Shown one piece after another: positions 17,298-27,900 of a DNA stretch of 64,000 bases. Each line of letters opens with the position of its first letter. Positions within the stretch are counted from its first letter, which is position 1. This DNA comes from Hymenobacter sp. BT559. Lineage in GTDB: Bacteria; Bacteroidota; Bacteroidia; Cytophagales; Hymenobacteraceae. The stretch lies in assembly GCF_016427535.1 (NCBI RefSeq), contig NZ_JAELXV010000005.1, forward strand, positions 248,001 through 312,000, in the 5' to 3' direction. The position numbers were made by a program, and so were the translations under genes. Below the pieces are notes generated by a model. It was not told where the DNA came from. It saw only the letters and a list, made by a program, of their open reading frames with translations, and did not search any database.

Positions 17298-20200
17298 ATG
17301 GAGTTACGCTTACGTCCGCTCGACGCGTCGCGGCGCCTTGGCCTGTTTGGCCTGGCCCTCGGCGTTAGCTTGCTGTCGGCCTCGGCCGCCTATGCCCAAA
17401 CGCCTACCGTTTACGGCCTCGTTACGAACGTCAACGGCGGCGTTTCGCAGGGGCTCATTCAGATTAACCCAACTACTGGAGCCTCTATTACCAACATCGT
17501 CACCTACGCGCCACTTACTGGTGTAACGCTGGGCCAAACGCTGGTGGGCATGGACTATCGCCCCAATACTGGGCAGCTACTTGCCCTAGGGTATGACCCC
17601 CTCACGGCGGGAAACAATGCGCAACTCTATACTCTAGACCCCGCCACTAACGTGGCCACGGTTATTGGGTCGGCCATTCGGCTAGAGCTGGGCGGCAGCA
17701 CCGACCGCATCGGGTTTGACTTCAACCCCACCGTCGACCGCATTAGGGTGGTGAGCACTAATGGCCGGAACCTCCGCCTCAATCCTAATAATGGAGCGCT
17801 TGTTCCTCCTGGCGACCCTAATATTAACTCGTCTACGACCCCGACCCCTACCATTGGCTCGGTGGCATACACCAACTCGTATGCGGGCAGCACAGCTACC
17901 ACGTTGTACGACATCGACGAGACAGCCGGCGTTATTTATACCCAGAATCCGGCCAACGCTGGCACCCTCATCAACCCGGTGCCGCTGACATTCGACGGTT
18001 TTGGCATCGGCGCCAATTTGATAGCGCTCGATTTTGACATCTACTACAACGCGGCGGCCAACGCCGGCATGGGGGCCAACCAAGGCTTCCTAATGGAAGT
18101 TACTAGTCTGAGCCAGAGCAATTTCTACACCTTTGACCCCGCCACCGGCGTAGCTACGCGCCTAGGCAATACCATACCGCAGGGTACTGGCTTTACCGTG
18201 CGCGACATTGCGGTGGCTACTGCCCCGCTCACGCAGCCGACCTTGGTGGGGCAGCTGCTGTACGGCGTGGCGGGCGGCAATCTGATATCGTTTGATTCGG
18301 GTGCGCCGCGCAACATTCGCACGGCGGTGAACATTACGGGCTTGCAAGGTGCACAGGTGCTTGCGGGTATCGACTTCCGCCCGGCCACCAGCGAACTGTA
18401 CGCGTTTGGCTACGATGCCGCCGCCCAGTCGGGGCAGCTTTACACGCTGAATACTTCGACGGGTGCCCTGGCGCCCGTGGGTGCCGCCCGGGCCTACCCC
18501 CTAGGTGCCAGTGCCGCCGCCATCGGGTTTGACTTCAACCCGACTGTGGACCGCATCCGCATCACATCGGCTACAACCCAAGCCAACCTACGGGCCAACC
18601 CATTCGACGGCACCTACCTCACCGATACGCCCCTGACTAACACAGGCACCGGGGTCACCCCAGCCCTGTCGGCTGTGGCTTATACCAATAACGACAACAA
18701 CGCCGCCACCGGCACGCAGCTTTATGGCTACGACCAGAGCACAAACTTTTTGCTGCTGTCATCAAATGCCAATGCGGGCACCTACAACAACGTGGGCAAC
18801 GGCTCGGGCATCACGGTAAATACGGCCAATGGCGTTGATTTTGACATCTTCTCTAACGTAAGCACCCCGGCTGCTCCTACCAATTTGGCCTTCCTGACGG
18901 CCACGCCCAGCAACGGCAGCTTCGACAACTTATACACGGTAGACCTAGGGGCCGGCACAGCTACGCTGGCCGACCGCATTGGTAATGGCAGCAACCTAAG
19001 CGGCGTGGCCGCCTTGCCAACCCCTGACCCAAACGCGGTAGTATGGACGGGCAACGTAAGCACCGACTGGGGCACGGCTGGCAACTGGAGCCCCGCACGG
19101 GTGCCAGCCGCTACCGATAACGTTTTTATTCCGTCCGGACGTCCCAACCAGCCCACTGTGAGCAATGCACAACAGGCCAACAACCTGTCCTTAAGCATTG
19201 GCACTACGCTAACCACAGCTACCGGCGGGGTGCTGTCGCTGAGCGGAAACTTTGCGAATAATAGTGGCTCTGTGGCCGGGGCGGGCTCGGGCGAGGTACG
19301 CTTCGTGGGCAGCGCCGCCCAAAGCATCGCGGGTACCGTATCGCGCTTTCAGAACCTGACGGTGGCTAACGCGGCCGGCGTAACGGCCGGCGGGCCGGTG
19401 CAGGTGGCACAAGTGCTGCGGACTACCAGTGGCAACCTCGCTGCGGGCGGCAACGTGACGCTGCTCTCGAACGCGGCGGGCACGGCCCTCATTGCCGAGA
19501 CCGGCGGCCAGGTTACGGGCAACATTACGGTGCAGCGCTACATCGACTCCAGCCTCAACAGCGGCCTGGGCTACCGCCACTACGGCGCACCTGTGAGCGG
19601 CAGCACGGTCAACGACCTTGCCGCCAGCGGCTTCAGCCCCGTGGTGAACCCCGACTACAACTCCTCGGCTACGCCGGGCCAGGTTTCGCCCTTCCCTACC
19701 GTGTACAGCTACGACCAGGGCCGCATTGCCACAGTCGCTTCCAGCTACAGCGACTTTGACAAAGGCTGGGCTTCGCCGGCCGCCCTTACCGACGCCCTTG
19801 CCGTGGGCACGGGCTACTCGGTAAACCTGCCCGCCTCGGCGCTCGTCGACTTTGTGGGCACCGCCAACCGCGCCGCCGTTACGGTGTCGGCTAGCCGGGG
19901 CACCAGTGCCAGCGCTGGCTGGGCCCTGCTGGCCAATCCTTACCCCGCCCCGTTTGACCTGAGCCAGCAGCCGGCCTCCGAGCGCGCAGGCTTCGACGAT
20001 GCGTCGTACATCTTCCAAAGCACCAGCCAATACGGCGGCCAGTACCGCGCCTACGTCAATGGCGTGGGCGGGGGCAATCCCATCTTGCCCGTGGGCCAAG
20101 GCTTCTTCAAGCGGGTAGCGGCGGCCGGTACCACTGGCTCGTTCACCTTCAACCCCAGCTACCGGGTGGCTACCTTCGATGCCACGCCCTTCCAGCGCAC

Positions 20201-20918
20201 CACCGCCGACACGCGCCCGCTGGTGCACCTAGCGCTGCGCGGCGCCACCGGCACTGCCACCGACGAAACCTTTGTGTACTTCGAGCAGGGCGCCACTGCG
20301 GCCCTCGACCGCGTGTATGACGCCGTGAAGCTGCCCAACAGCAACGGCCTGAACCTGAGCACCAACACCGGCGCCGAGCAGTTGGCCATCAATGGCCTGC
20401 CCGCCCTAGGTACCGCCGAGGTGGTAGTGCCCATCGTGGCCAAAGTGTCGCAAGCTGGTACCTACCTGCTGAGCGCCCCCGCCCTCAACAACCTGCCGGC
20501 TGGCACCTTCGCCTACCTGCGCGACGCGCAGACCGGCACGCTTACCGACCTGGCCAGCCAGCCCACCCTGAGCCTGAGCCTAGTGGCCGGCGACAATGCC
20601 GGGCGCTTTGCGCTGGTGCTTGGGGGCGCCAAACCGCTGGCAGCCGCCCCGGCCCAGCTGGTGCAAGCCGTGGCAGTGTTCCCCAACCCCACCACGGGCA
20701 GCGTATCGGTGAGCTTGCCCGCCAGCCTGGCCAGCCAGCCCATTGCTACCTCGCTACTCAACAGCCTGGGCCAAACGGTGCGCCGCACCGTGCTGCCGGC
20801 CGGCGCAGCCACCGAGGCCCGCACGCTTTCGCTGAGCGGCATAGCCCCCGGCGTATATTCGCTGCGCCTCGAAACGGCCGATGGCATCATTGCCAAGCGC
20901 TTAGTTATTGCTGATTAA
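17298..20918 (+). CDS. T9SS-sorted DUF4394 surface protein
   Basis: 1206 residues. Signal peptide ending AAYAQ (about residue 34). Two DUF4394 modules in tandem (about 35-320 and 320-590): the same strings recur, such as IGFDFNPTVDRIR in both copies. A middle region starts VVWTGNVSTDWGTAGNW (a motif seen in repeat-containing Bacteroidota surface proteins), then a long beta-rich region, and a type A T9SS sorting domain at the end (VFPNPTTGSVSVSLP ... GVYSLRLETADG). Probably an exported adhesin or structural surface protein; no catalytic motif seen. A PID-CTERM gene follows by 76 bp. Confidence 0.9.
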   Translation: MELRLRPLDASRRLGLFGLALGVSLLSASAAYAQTPTVYGLVTNVNGGVSQGLIQINPTTGASITNIVTYAPLTGVTLGQTLVGMDYRPNTGQLLALGYDPLTAGNNAQLYTLDPATNVATVIGSAIRLELGGSTDRIGFDFNPTVDRIRVVSTNGRNLRLNPNNGALVPPGDPNINSSTTPTPTIGSVAYTNSYAGSTATTLYDIDETAGVIYTQNPANAGTLINPVPLTFDGFGIGANLIALDFDIYYNAAANAGMGANQGFLMEVTSLSQSNFYTFDPATGVATRLGNTIPQGTGFTVRDIAVATAPLTQPTLVGQLLYGVAGGNLISFDSGAPRNIRTAVNITGLQGAQVLAGIDFRPATSELYAFGYDAAAQSGQLYTLNTSTGALAPVGAARAYPLGASAAAIGFDFNPTVDRIRITSATTQANLRANPFDGTYLTDTPLTNTGTGVTPALSAVAYTNNDNNAATGTQLYGYDQSTNFLLLSSNANAGTYNNVGNGSGITVNTANGVDFDIFSNVSTPAAPTNLAFLTATPSNGSFDNLYTVDLGAGTATLADRIGNGSNLSGVAALPTPDPNAVVWTGNVSTDWGTAGNWSPARVPAATDNVFIPSGRPNQPTVSNAQQANNLSLSIGTTLTTATGGVLSLSGNFANNSGSVAGAGSGEVRFVGSAAQSIAGTVSRFQNLTVANAAGVTAGGPVQVAQVLRTTSGNLAAGGNVTLLSNAAGTALIAETGGQVTGNITVQRYIDSSLNSGLGYRHYGAPVSGSTVNDLAASGFSPVVNPDYNSSATPGQVSPFPTVYSYDQGRIATVASSYSDFDKGWASPAALTDALAVGTGYSVNLPASALVDFVGTANRAAVTVSASRGTSASAGWALLANPYPAPFDLSQQPASERAGFDDASYIFQSTSQYGGQYRAYVNGVGGGNPILPVGQGFFKRVAAAGTTGSFTFNPSYRVATFDATPFQRTTADTRPLVHLALRGATGTATDETFVYFEQGATAALDRVYDAVKLPNSNGLNLSTNTGAEQLAINGLPALGTAEVVVPIVAKVSQAGTYLLSAPALNNLPAGTFAYLRDAQTGTLTDLASQPTLSLSLVAGDNAGRFALVLGGAKPLAAAPAQLVQAVAVFPNPTTGSVSVSLPASLASQPIATSLLNSLGQTVRRTVLPAGAATEARTLSLSGIAPGVYSLRLETADGIIAKRLVIAD

Positions 20919-20994
20919 CACTATCCGCGTGCTCCCTGGCTCAGCTTGGGCTGGGGAGCCCGAGGTATATTTTATTCATCTCCCTTTTGTTCTC

Positions 20995-21219
20995 ATGCTT
21001 AAGTTTTCCTCTTCTTTGCGATTAATGGCAGTAGCTGGCTTGTTGCTGGCCGCCTCCGCACCCTCTTTCGGTCAAGAATCGGGGGGACCTACCCCTGACC
21101 CCACGACCACACCTACGCCCGACCCTACTGCCGTCCCGCTCGACGGGGGTGCTTCGCTGCTGGCAGCGGCCGGTATCGGCTTTGGCATTCGCAAGCTGCG
21201 CGCCCGCTTCCGGCGCTAG
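20995..21219 (+). CDS. PID-CTERM-like small sorted protein
   Basis: 74 residues: signal peptide (ends SFGQ), a Pro/Thr/Asp-rich spacer (TPDPTTTPTPDPT), then PLDGGASLLAAAGIGFGIRKLRARFRR, a proline-acidic/Gly turn, one hydrophobic helix and a basic tail. This matches the PID-CTERM tripartite sorting signal of Bacteroidota, thought to be recognised by an exosortase-type enzyme (XrtX group); no such enzyme is in the window. ATG at 20995 follows a T/C-rich leader. Too short for another role; likely a surface or matrix peptide. Confidence 0.75.
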   Translation: MLKFSSSLRLMAVAGLLLAASAPSFGQESGGPTPDPTTTPTPDPTAVPLDGGASLLAAAGIGFGIRKLRARFRR

Positions 21220-21227
21220 GCGGCCCC

Positions 21228-21292
21228 GCCTAGGTGCCACTAAAAAGCCCCGGCTGCCTGAAGCAGCCGGGGCTTTTTAGTGGCACCTAGGC
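21228..21292. terminator. Bidirectional terminator, 30-bp perfect stem with CCTAGG at its base
   Basis: Perfect 30-bp arms from GCCTAGGTGCCACTAAAAAG... to the mirror, loop CTGAA. It separates the convergent PID-CTERM and OmpA genes. Each arm contains A5/T5, so it works in both directions. Confidence 0.93.
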
Positions 21293-21307
21293 CGTTTGGC
21301 AGGAGCG

Positions 21308-23332
21308 CTATTTCGTTATCACTAGCTCCACGCGGCGGTTGAGCTTGCGGGTTTCTTCGCGGTTATTGTCAAACTTGGGCTTGGTGCCGCCAAAGCCCAC
21401 GGTAGTGACGCGGCTGGCGGCCACCCCGCGGCTCACCAGGTAGCGCTTGACCTCGGCTACGCGCTGCTCGCTCAGCACCTGGTTTTTATCGGCCGGGCCC
21501 ACGTTGTCGGTGTGGCCTTCAAGCCGAATTTCAAGCTGTGGATTGTCATTCAATGACTTCGCCAACTCATTCAAGGTCAAGAAAGACGACCCTAGGAGCT
21601 TGGCCTGCCCCTGCGTAAAAATGATGGCCGGCAAGTCGAGGCGCGAGCCCACGGTGGCGGGCGTGAGGCGCGGCTCGTAGCGGCGCGACTCGCCAGCCCC
21701 AATCACGAGCGTGTCGATGCGCGTGAGCAGGCCGGCGGTGGTGGTCATGCGGTAGCGGCCGGGCACCAATGAGAGCTGAAAGCCCGAGGCGTCGGCCTGG
21801 GCCGTGCTCCGAAAGTCGATGGTGCTGCCCAGCAGCAGCGCCTGCACCTGGGCCCCGCCCGCGATGGGCTGGTTGGTGCGGGCATCGAGCACGCGGCCGG
21901 TTACGAGGGCCCTAGGTGCCTTCTCAGGGTCGATGGGCGCGGCTACCGAGTCGGTGGGCGGCGGGCCGGGCGGCGTGCGGCGCAGGTCGGCGGGCGCGGC
22001 GGGGTTCGCGCCCGAGGTGGCGTAGTAGGCCACGCCATCGGGGCCGAGGGCAAAGTAAGCGTCGAAGCCCGGCCCGTTGAAGCGCGGCCCTAGGTTCTCC
22101 ACGGGGCTCCACTTGGTCCAGCTATCGTCGAGGCGCTGGCTCCGGAAGATGTCGGCCGAGCCGTAGCCCTGGTGCCCGTAGGAGCTGAAGTACAGCGTCT
22201 TGGTATCGGCCGATAGCCAGGGCGCAAACTCGTAGCCCGGCGAGTTGACGACCGCGCCCAGGCTCTGGGGCGCCGTGAAGCCGCCCGAGCCGTCGGGCCG
22301 GCTCAGGTAGAGGTCGTTGCCACCCTGCGCATCGTCGCGCTCCAAGGACAGCAAGAGAATTTTCTCATCCGGCGTCATGTAAAAGCCGGTGGCCACGTTG
22401 GTTGAGTAGTAGGTAGCAATGCGCAGCGGTGTCGGCCGGCCGTTACCACTGAGCGCTATCCGCGATACGCCCTCGTCTTTGAAGCCCGAAGACTCGTAGG
22501 TGCCGCGCACCAGCAGCGCTGGGCTGCTGGCCGGCCCCACAATGGCCTGCACCGCATTGTTGCGCGAGGTGTTGAGGCCGGGCGGCGAATCGAGGCGCGT
22601 GGCGGCGCCCCAGGTGCGGCCCTGGTCGGTGCTCTGGCTCAGCCAGATGTCACCACTTTCGGCCACGCCCTCGGTGTTGCCCGCAAACTTGGTACGATTG
22701 AAATACAAGCTTTTGCCATCGGCCGAGGGCACCGGCTGCAACTCGTTGCCGGTGGGCGTGCTAGCGGCCGCCAGCGGCTCGGGCGCCGCAAAATAGGGCG
22801 GGCCGGTAGCCAGCCGCAGTTGCAACTGAAACAGCCGCCACTGCTGGCTGGCGCGCCCCACAGCCTTGGCCGCCACCACGGCCGTGCCATTAAACTTATC
22901 GGACGACGCCAGGGTAGCTACGCGTCCATCAAAGCGGCTCTCGAGCTGGAATGACCCCGCCGGACCGGCTGGCACTAAGCGCCACTGCTGCCCTAGGGCA
23001 CCGGTATAGGCCCGCTGCACCAGCGGCGTGGTGCCGCCGGCTGAGGCCGCGGGGGCAGCTTCCAGGGTCAGGCACTGGCCGCTGTGCTTGGCTTCGAGGC
23101 GGTAGTACTCGCCGCCTTCGCGGATGGGCACGAGGTGCCACTGCTGGCTGGGTGCGTGGGTAAACTCCCACTGCACGGCGGGCGCGCCGCCAGTGGTTGC
23201 GGCCCGCGCTATGTCGAGGCTGCGACCGCTGCCGCGGCAGATGATGCCGTAGAGCGCCCGGTCATCGGGCGAAATGGGCGTTTGGGCGGCGGCAGAAAGT
23301 GCTAGTAAACACAAGAAAAGTACACGAAGCAT
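21308..23332 (-). CDS. OmpA-family protein with ricin-type lectin and PD40 domains
   Basis: 674 residues from the ATG at 23332; longer in-frame starts run into a repeat element and are rejected. Order: signal peptide (ends SAAAQ, ~17), a ricin-like beta-trefoil with repeated Q-Q-W motifs (about 25-175), PD40/beta-propeller repeats (about 190-450, e.g. SADTKTLYFSSYGHQGYGSADIF), a carboxypeptidase-D regulatory domain (about 470-550), and an OmpA peptidoglycan-binding domain (GHTDNVGP...KNQVLSEQR, ending NRRVEL). Probably outer-membrane lattice/peptidoglycan-anchored; the lectin part may bind sugars. Architecture is unusual among PD40-OmpA proteins. Confidence 0.9.
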   Translation of the reverse strand: MLRVLFLCLLALSAAAQTPISPDDRALYGIICRGSGRSLDIARAATTGGAPAVQWEFTHAPSQQWHLVPIREGGEYYRLEAKHSGQCLTLEAAPAASAGGTTPLVQRAYTGALGQQWRLVPAGPAGSFQLESRFDGRVATLASSDKFNGTAVVAAKAVGRASQQWRLFQLQLRLATGPPYFAAPEPLAAASTPTGNELQPVPSADGKSLYFNRTKFAGNTEGVAESGDIWLSQSTDQGRTWGAATRLDSPPGLNTSRNNAVQAIVGPASSPALLVRGTYESSGFKDEGVSRIALSGNGRPTPLRIATYYSTNVATGFYMTPDEKILLLSLERDDAQGGNDLYLSRPDGSGGFTAPQSLGAVVNSPGYEFAPWLSADTKTLYFSSYGHQGYGSADIFRSQRLDDSWTKWSPVENLGPRFNGPGFDAYFALGPDGVAYYATSGANPAAPADLRRTPPGPPPTDSVAAPIDPEKAPRALVTGRVLDARTNQPIAGGAQVQALLLGSTIDFRSTAQADASGFQLSLVPGRYRMTTTAGLLTRIDTLVIGAGESRRYEPRLTPATVGSRLDLPAIIFTQGQAKLLGSSFLTLNELAKSLNDNPQLEIRLEGHTDNVGPADKNQVLSEQRVAEVKRYLVSRGVAASRVTTVGFGGTKPKFDNNREETRKLNRRVELVITK

Positions 23333-23420
23333 TCGGCAAAGGTCGGAAAGAAGGCGGTTATGGCATTTCGCTGCGCGCAACGATACGAGTAGTAGATGTT
23401 GAAGGAACGCCAAACCCCGC

Positions 23421-23512
23421 CTGTCATTGCAAGCGTAGCGAAGCAATCACACCCGAACTGGCTCCCTAGGTGCCACTCTGATGCGATTGCTTCGCTACGC
23501 TTGCAATGACAG
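23421..23512. repeat. Dispersed palindromic element, family B (GTCATTGC), copy 1
   Basis: 28-bp perfect arms (CTGTCATTGCAAGCGTAGCG... and complement), centre 36 nt containing CCTAGGTGCC. Between the amidohydrolase stop and the start of the OmpA gene. Arms resemble family A (GTCAT, then AGCGAAGCA). Confidence 0.85.
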
Positions 23513-23534
23513 ATTGAACTTCTGCTTTACGCTT

Positions 23535-24833
23535 TTACTCGATGCCATACTTACCCCGAAACTTGCGGTCGAGGTAGGTTTGCTTACTCTCCAGGGCAAT
23601 GCTGCGGCCGTCGATGTAGGCGGCCGTCACGGCGTTGGTACGCATGTCGAGCAAGTCGCCCTTGCTCACGACCAGCGTGGCCGACTTGCCATTTTCAAGG
23701 CTACCATAGTCTTTATCAATACCTAATATGCGGGCCGAGCTGAGCGTAATGGCTGTGAGCGCTTGCTCCTTAGTAAGCCCGTAGGTGACGGCCGTGCCAG
23801 CTATAAAAGCCAGGTTGCGGGCGCCCGAAGTTTCTTGCGAGCCCTGGTAATCGAGGCAGTAGCGCACGCCAGCGGCTTGCAGCTGGGCGGGCAGCTTATA
23901 GGGCTGGTCATAGTCGTCGCCATCGCGGCGGGGTAGCGCGTGCACGCGGCTCAGCACCACGGCCACGTCGTTTTGCTTGAGGAAATCGAGCACCATCCAG
24001 GCGTCGCGGGCGCCCACCAACGCCACTTTTTGCACCCCCAGGCGGCGGGCAAAGCGTACCGATTCTATCAACTCCTTGCCGTAGTCGGCGTGGATGTACA
24101 GCGTTTTAGTGCCATCAAACAAGCCGCCCATCGACGACAAGCGCAGGTTTTCGCGGCGTCCGGCGGGCTGCTTGCGGTAAGCAGACGCTTCGGAAAGCAG
24201 CGCTTCGAGGTCGCGCAGTTGGGTGGTGCGGGCCTCCTGGCGGCGGGTGAGGGCCGCGGCATCTTCGGCGGGGTTGAGGCGCACCACTTGTTGCGGCCAG
24301 GTCAGGTGCAGGCCATCGTCGGCTTTCACCAGGGCGTCTTGCCAGTTCCAGGCATCGAGCTGCACCACAGAGCTTTGGCCAGCTAGCAACCCACCGCGGG
24401 GGGTAGACTGCGCCAGCAGCACGCCATTGAGCCGCACCGTCGGTATCACGTCTGAGTCAGTATTGTAGGCAATCACACTGCGCACGTTGGGGTTCAGCGC
24501 GCCTACCTCCTGGTCGTCAACAGTAGCCCGGATAGACTCTACCTCACTGATACCTAGGGTGGTATTGGGCAGGATAAGGCCGGGGTACACGTGCTGGCCG
24601 CTCACGTCGCGCACGGTATAGCCGGCCGTTTGGGAGAAGCCGGCCCGCGGCCCGGCATACACCAACCGGCCTTTATCGAAGGCCACGGCGGCGTTTTCAA
24701 TGACTTGGCCGGTGCCCGTGTGCAGCGTGCCACCTAGGAGCAGCACGGGCGTGGCCTGCGGCGCGGCCGGCGTGGGCACCTGCGCGTGGGCGGCGAAGGC
24801 GGTAAATAAAAAGGGTAGTAAAAGGCGACGCAT
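23535..24833 (-). CDS. Degenerate amidohydrolase-family exported protein
   Basis: 432 residues from the ATG at 24833, with signal peptide ending AAHAQ. The fold matches imidazolonepropionase-like amidohydrolases (VYPGLILPNTTLG near the N-terminal metal site; C-terminal 'LTAITLSSARILGIDKDYGSLENGKSATLVV'). The metal-binding HxH that normally follows the PGLID segment is missing (ILPNTTLG), and no convincing second His pair is seen, so it is probably inactive alone. It pairs with the next, larger protein, whose N-terminal half shows the same loss. The two genes are co-directional and separated by a repeat element. Confidence 0.82.
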   Translation of the reverse strand: MRRLLLPFLFTAFAAHAQVPTPAAPQATPVLLLGGTLHTGTGQVIENAAVAFDKGRLVYAGPRAGFSQTAGYTVRDVSGQHVYPGLILPNTTLGISEVESIRATVDDQEVGALNPNVRSVIAYNTDSDVIPTVRLNGVLLAQSTPRGGLLAGQSSVVQLDAWNWQDALVKADDGLHLTWPQQVVRLNPAEDAAALTRRQEARTTQLRDLEALLSEASAYRKQPAGRRENLRLSSMGGLFDGTKTLYIHADYGKELIESVRFARRLGVQKVALVGARDAWMVLDFLKQNDVAVVLSRVHALPRRDGDDYDQPYKLPAQLQAAGVRYCLDYQGSQETSGARNLAFIAGTAVTYGLTKEQALTAITLSSARILGIDKDYGSLENGKSATLVVSKGDLLDMRTNAVTAAYIDGRSIALESKQTYLDRKFRGKYGIE

Positions 24834-24859
24834 AGTTTTATTTTCAAGAATTATACCTA

Positions 24860-24952
24860 TCATGCAGCGCGCAGCGAAGCATCTTGCGTGGCGCAGTAAC
24901 TTCTAACGTTTGTAGACGTCGGCGAGCGAGAGCTTCGCTGCGCTCTGCATGA
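24860..24952. repeat. Dispersed palindromic element, family A, copy 2
   Basis: TCATGCAGCGCGCAGCGAAG... to ...CGCTGCGCTCTGCATGA, with the centre GTGGCGCAGTAACTTCTAAC and GTAGACGT conserved with the other copies. Between the two amidohydrolase genes; may influence expression of the downstream one. Confidence 0.85.
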
Positions 24953-24976
24953 CTACCGTTGGTTTAGCAGGTACCT

Positions 24977-27900
24977 CTACTCCGCCACTTGGCCCAGCGT
25001 GTCGCAGTGCCACAGGCCCACCGTTTTAGCGGTGGCGGGCTGGGTAGCCACGCCGGCCTTGCGGGCACCCAACATAGCTTGCACCAGGCGCTGGCGCTCC
25101 TGCTGAATCTGCTGGCGCAGCTGCTGGTCTTGCTGAAGACTAAAATACTCGCGGCCATCCACGAAAGTGTACTCGGCTTTGGCGTAGATGCTCAGGGGGT
25201 TATCGGTCCAGAGTACCACATCGGCGTCTTTGCCTTCGCGCAGCGAGCCCATACGGTCGTCGAGGTGCAGCATGCGAGCCGGGTTGATGGTGACTAGCGC
25301 CAGGGCTTCGGTTTCGGAGAGGCCGCCGTACTTCACGCTCTTGGCGGCTTCCTGGTTAAGGCGGCGGCTCATTTCGGCATCGTCCGAGTTGATGGCCACG
25401 TTCAAACCCACGTGGTGCATGATGGCGGCATTGTACGGGATGGCATCGCGCACCTCGTTTTTGTAGGCCCACCAGTCCGAGAACGTGCTGGCGTTGGTAC
25501 CGTGCGCCTTCATCTTATCGGCCACTTTATACCCTTCCAAGATGTGCGTAAAGGTATTGACCTTGAAGCCCATGCGGTCCGACACGTTGAGCAGCATGTT
25601 GATTTCGCTCTGCACGTAGCTGTGGCAGGTGATGTGGCGCGTGTCGTGCAAGATTTCAACTAGTGCGTCCAGCTCTAGGTCGCGGCGTGGTGCGTCGGTT
25701 TTGGCCTGCGCTTTCTTTGACATCTTATCATAGGCCTGCCAGCCCTTTTCGTACTCCTTGGCGCGGGTGAAGGCATCGACAAATACCTGCTCGACGCCCA
25801 TGCGCGTTTGCGGGAAGCGCAGCACGTTGAGCTCCCCCCAATTGCTTTGCTTCACGTTCTCACCTAGGGCAAACTTGATGAAGCCCGGCGCGTTGGCAAT
25901 CTTCATTTCCTGGCCGGTGGCGCCCCAGCGCATTTTTATCAGCGCCGACTGTCCGCCAATGGGGTTGGCCGAGCCGTGCAGCAGCTGCGCCGCTACCACG
26001 CCGCCCGCCAAGTCGCGATATACACCCACATCTTCAGGGTCAATTACATCGCCGATGCGCACCTCGCTGGTCACAGCCTGCGTACCCTCGTTCACGCCTT
26101 CCGAGATAGCCAGGTGCGAGTGCTCGTCAATGATGCCCGGCGTGAGGTGCTTGCCGGTGCCGTCGATGACGCGGGCGCCCGCCGGGGCGGCCAGGCTCTT
26201 CCCGATTTTCTGAATTTTGCCGCCGCTCAGCAGCACGTCGGTGCCTTCGAGCTTGCCGGCCTTCTCGCTGGTCCACACAGTGGCATTCTTGATGAGCACC
26301 GCCTCCAGCTTGGGCGCAGCTTTGAGACCATAGGCGCCCATGGGGTACGTAACCGGACCTAGGACCAGCGGCTTGGGCGCCTTGGCGGTGTCGAGGCGGG
26401 CCTGGCGGCTGGCCTCGTCAAGGCGGCGGGCGGTCCAGGTAATAGGGAGGCCTGGCGCGTTCAGGCCCTGGGCCAGCAGGCCATCACCGGCAAAGGTCTT
26501 AGTTTCGGCATTGTAGTAGCCGCTGAGGCGGGTGGCGCCCTCGTCGGTGGCTTTGTCGCCGGTCGCCGACCTAGGGGCCGCTTTGCCCTTCATCTTGTCC
26601 TTGGTGTTGTACACCAGCGTGGCCAGCTCGGCGCTTACGCTTATGGTGCCGCGCACGGTATCGCCAGCGGCGGGCACTAGGCGCAGCTCGGGCGCTTCGG
26701 GCTTACTGCCCTGAATGAGCAAGCGCATACCCGACCCTAGGCGAGCTTGGCTGTTCTTATCGGCCGTCAGTTGCAGCGCGTACACGCCGCGGTAGTCGGC
26801 GGGCAGGGTACTGAGCTGGTAGCGCTCACCCTGTACCCAGTTGTCGAGCAGCACGTTGTCTTCGGCTAGCAGTTGGCGCGAGCACACCAGGAAGTTGGCT
26901 TCGAGGCCGGGGCGTAGGCTACCTACTTGGTTTTGGGCGCGCAGCAGCCGGGCCGGCGTGTCGGTAAGGGCTCGTAGGATATCCTGCTCGCTAAGACCGT
27001 AGCGAGCGGCCTTGCGCAGGTTGGGCCAGAACTTGGTTTTGTCTTTGAGGTCGGCGGCCGTGAGGCAGAAGGCGATGCCTGCCTGCCGCAGCCGGGCCGC
27101 GTTGGCGGGCGCCTGCTCCCAGTGCTGCATGTCCTCCAGGGCAATGCGCTGGGCGTCGTAGATATCCTCGACCTGGTAAGCATCGGGAAAGTTGACGGGC
27201 ACCACGAAGGTGGCGCCGGTGGTCTTTAGCTCGGGCAGGCGCTGGTACTCATCGCCTCGGCTCTTGATGATATACTGCACGCCGGTTTCGTCGCCCACGC
27301 GGTCGGCCCGTAGCGCTGACTGCTTGTCGCGCACCTCAAACAGGGCCGGCAGCGGGCGCTGCTGCATGAGGGCTTGCAACGAAAGGTTTTGCTCGCGGCG
27401 CGGGTTGCGGGCATTCCACTCGGCATCGAGGTAGCTTTGGCGCAGCAGTGCAATGCTGCCCATGAGCGAGCCCGGATAGTCTTGCGGCGACGAACCCTTA
27501 TCGAACGACAGCGCGCTGGCCGCTTTATCGAGCAGTATCACCTCGTTTTCCTTGCGGCCGGTATTCAGGCTCACTAGGGCCGCCGTGCCGCGCATGATGC
27601 CGTCGGGCTGCTGCGTGAGCACCGCCCCGAAGCCCAGCTTGCGGTAGGCCGCGGCCTGCTCGGCGTTGGTTTTGAATAGCTCGGCGGCGTTCACCTCGGG
27701 GTGAATGGCCTGGTTCCAGTCGTAGGCGCCGGCCTTTTGCGACTCAAACTGCGGGCCCGCGTCGCGGCGGCCGCGGCGCTCGGGCGCCTTCACTTCGGGC
27801 ACGCCGTAGCTCGTGAAGATGTCCACTAAGCCAGGGTAGATGTACTGGCCCGTCAGGTCTTGCACCACCGCACCGGCCGGAATCTTAACCGTGGCACTCG

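Noticed and set aside
19209..20228. Long open frame on the minus strand inside the DUF4394 gene
   Set aside because: Antisense shadow of a high-GC coding region; no signal, domain or codon pattern, and the plus-strand gene has clear domains.
23333..23446. N-terminal extension of the OmpA/ricin gene
   Set aside because: It would begin in a family B repeat element; the ATG at 23332 gives a proper signal peptide.
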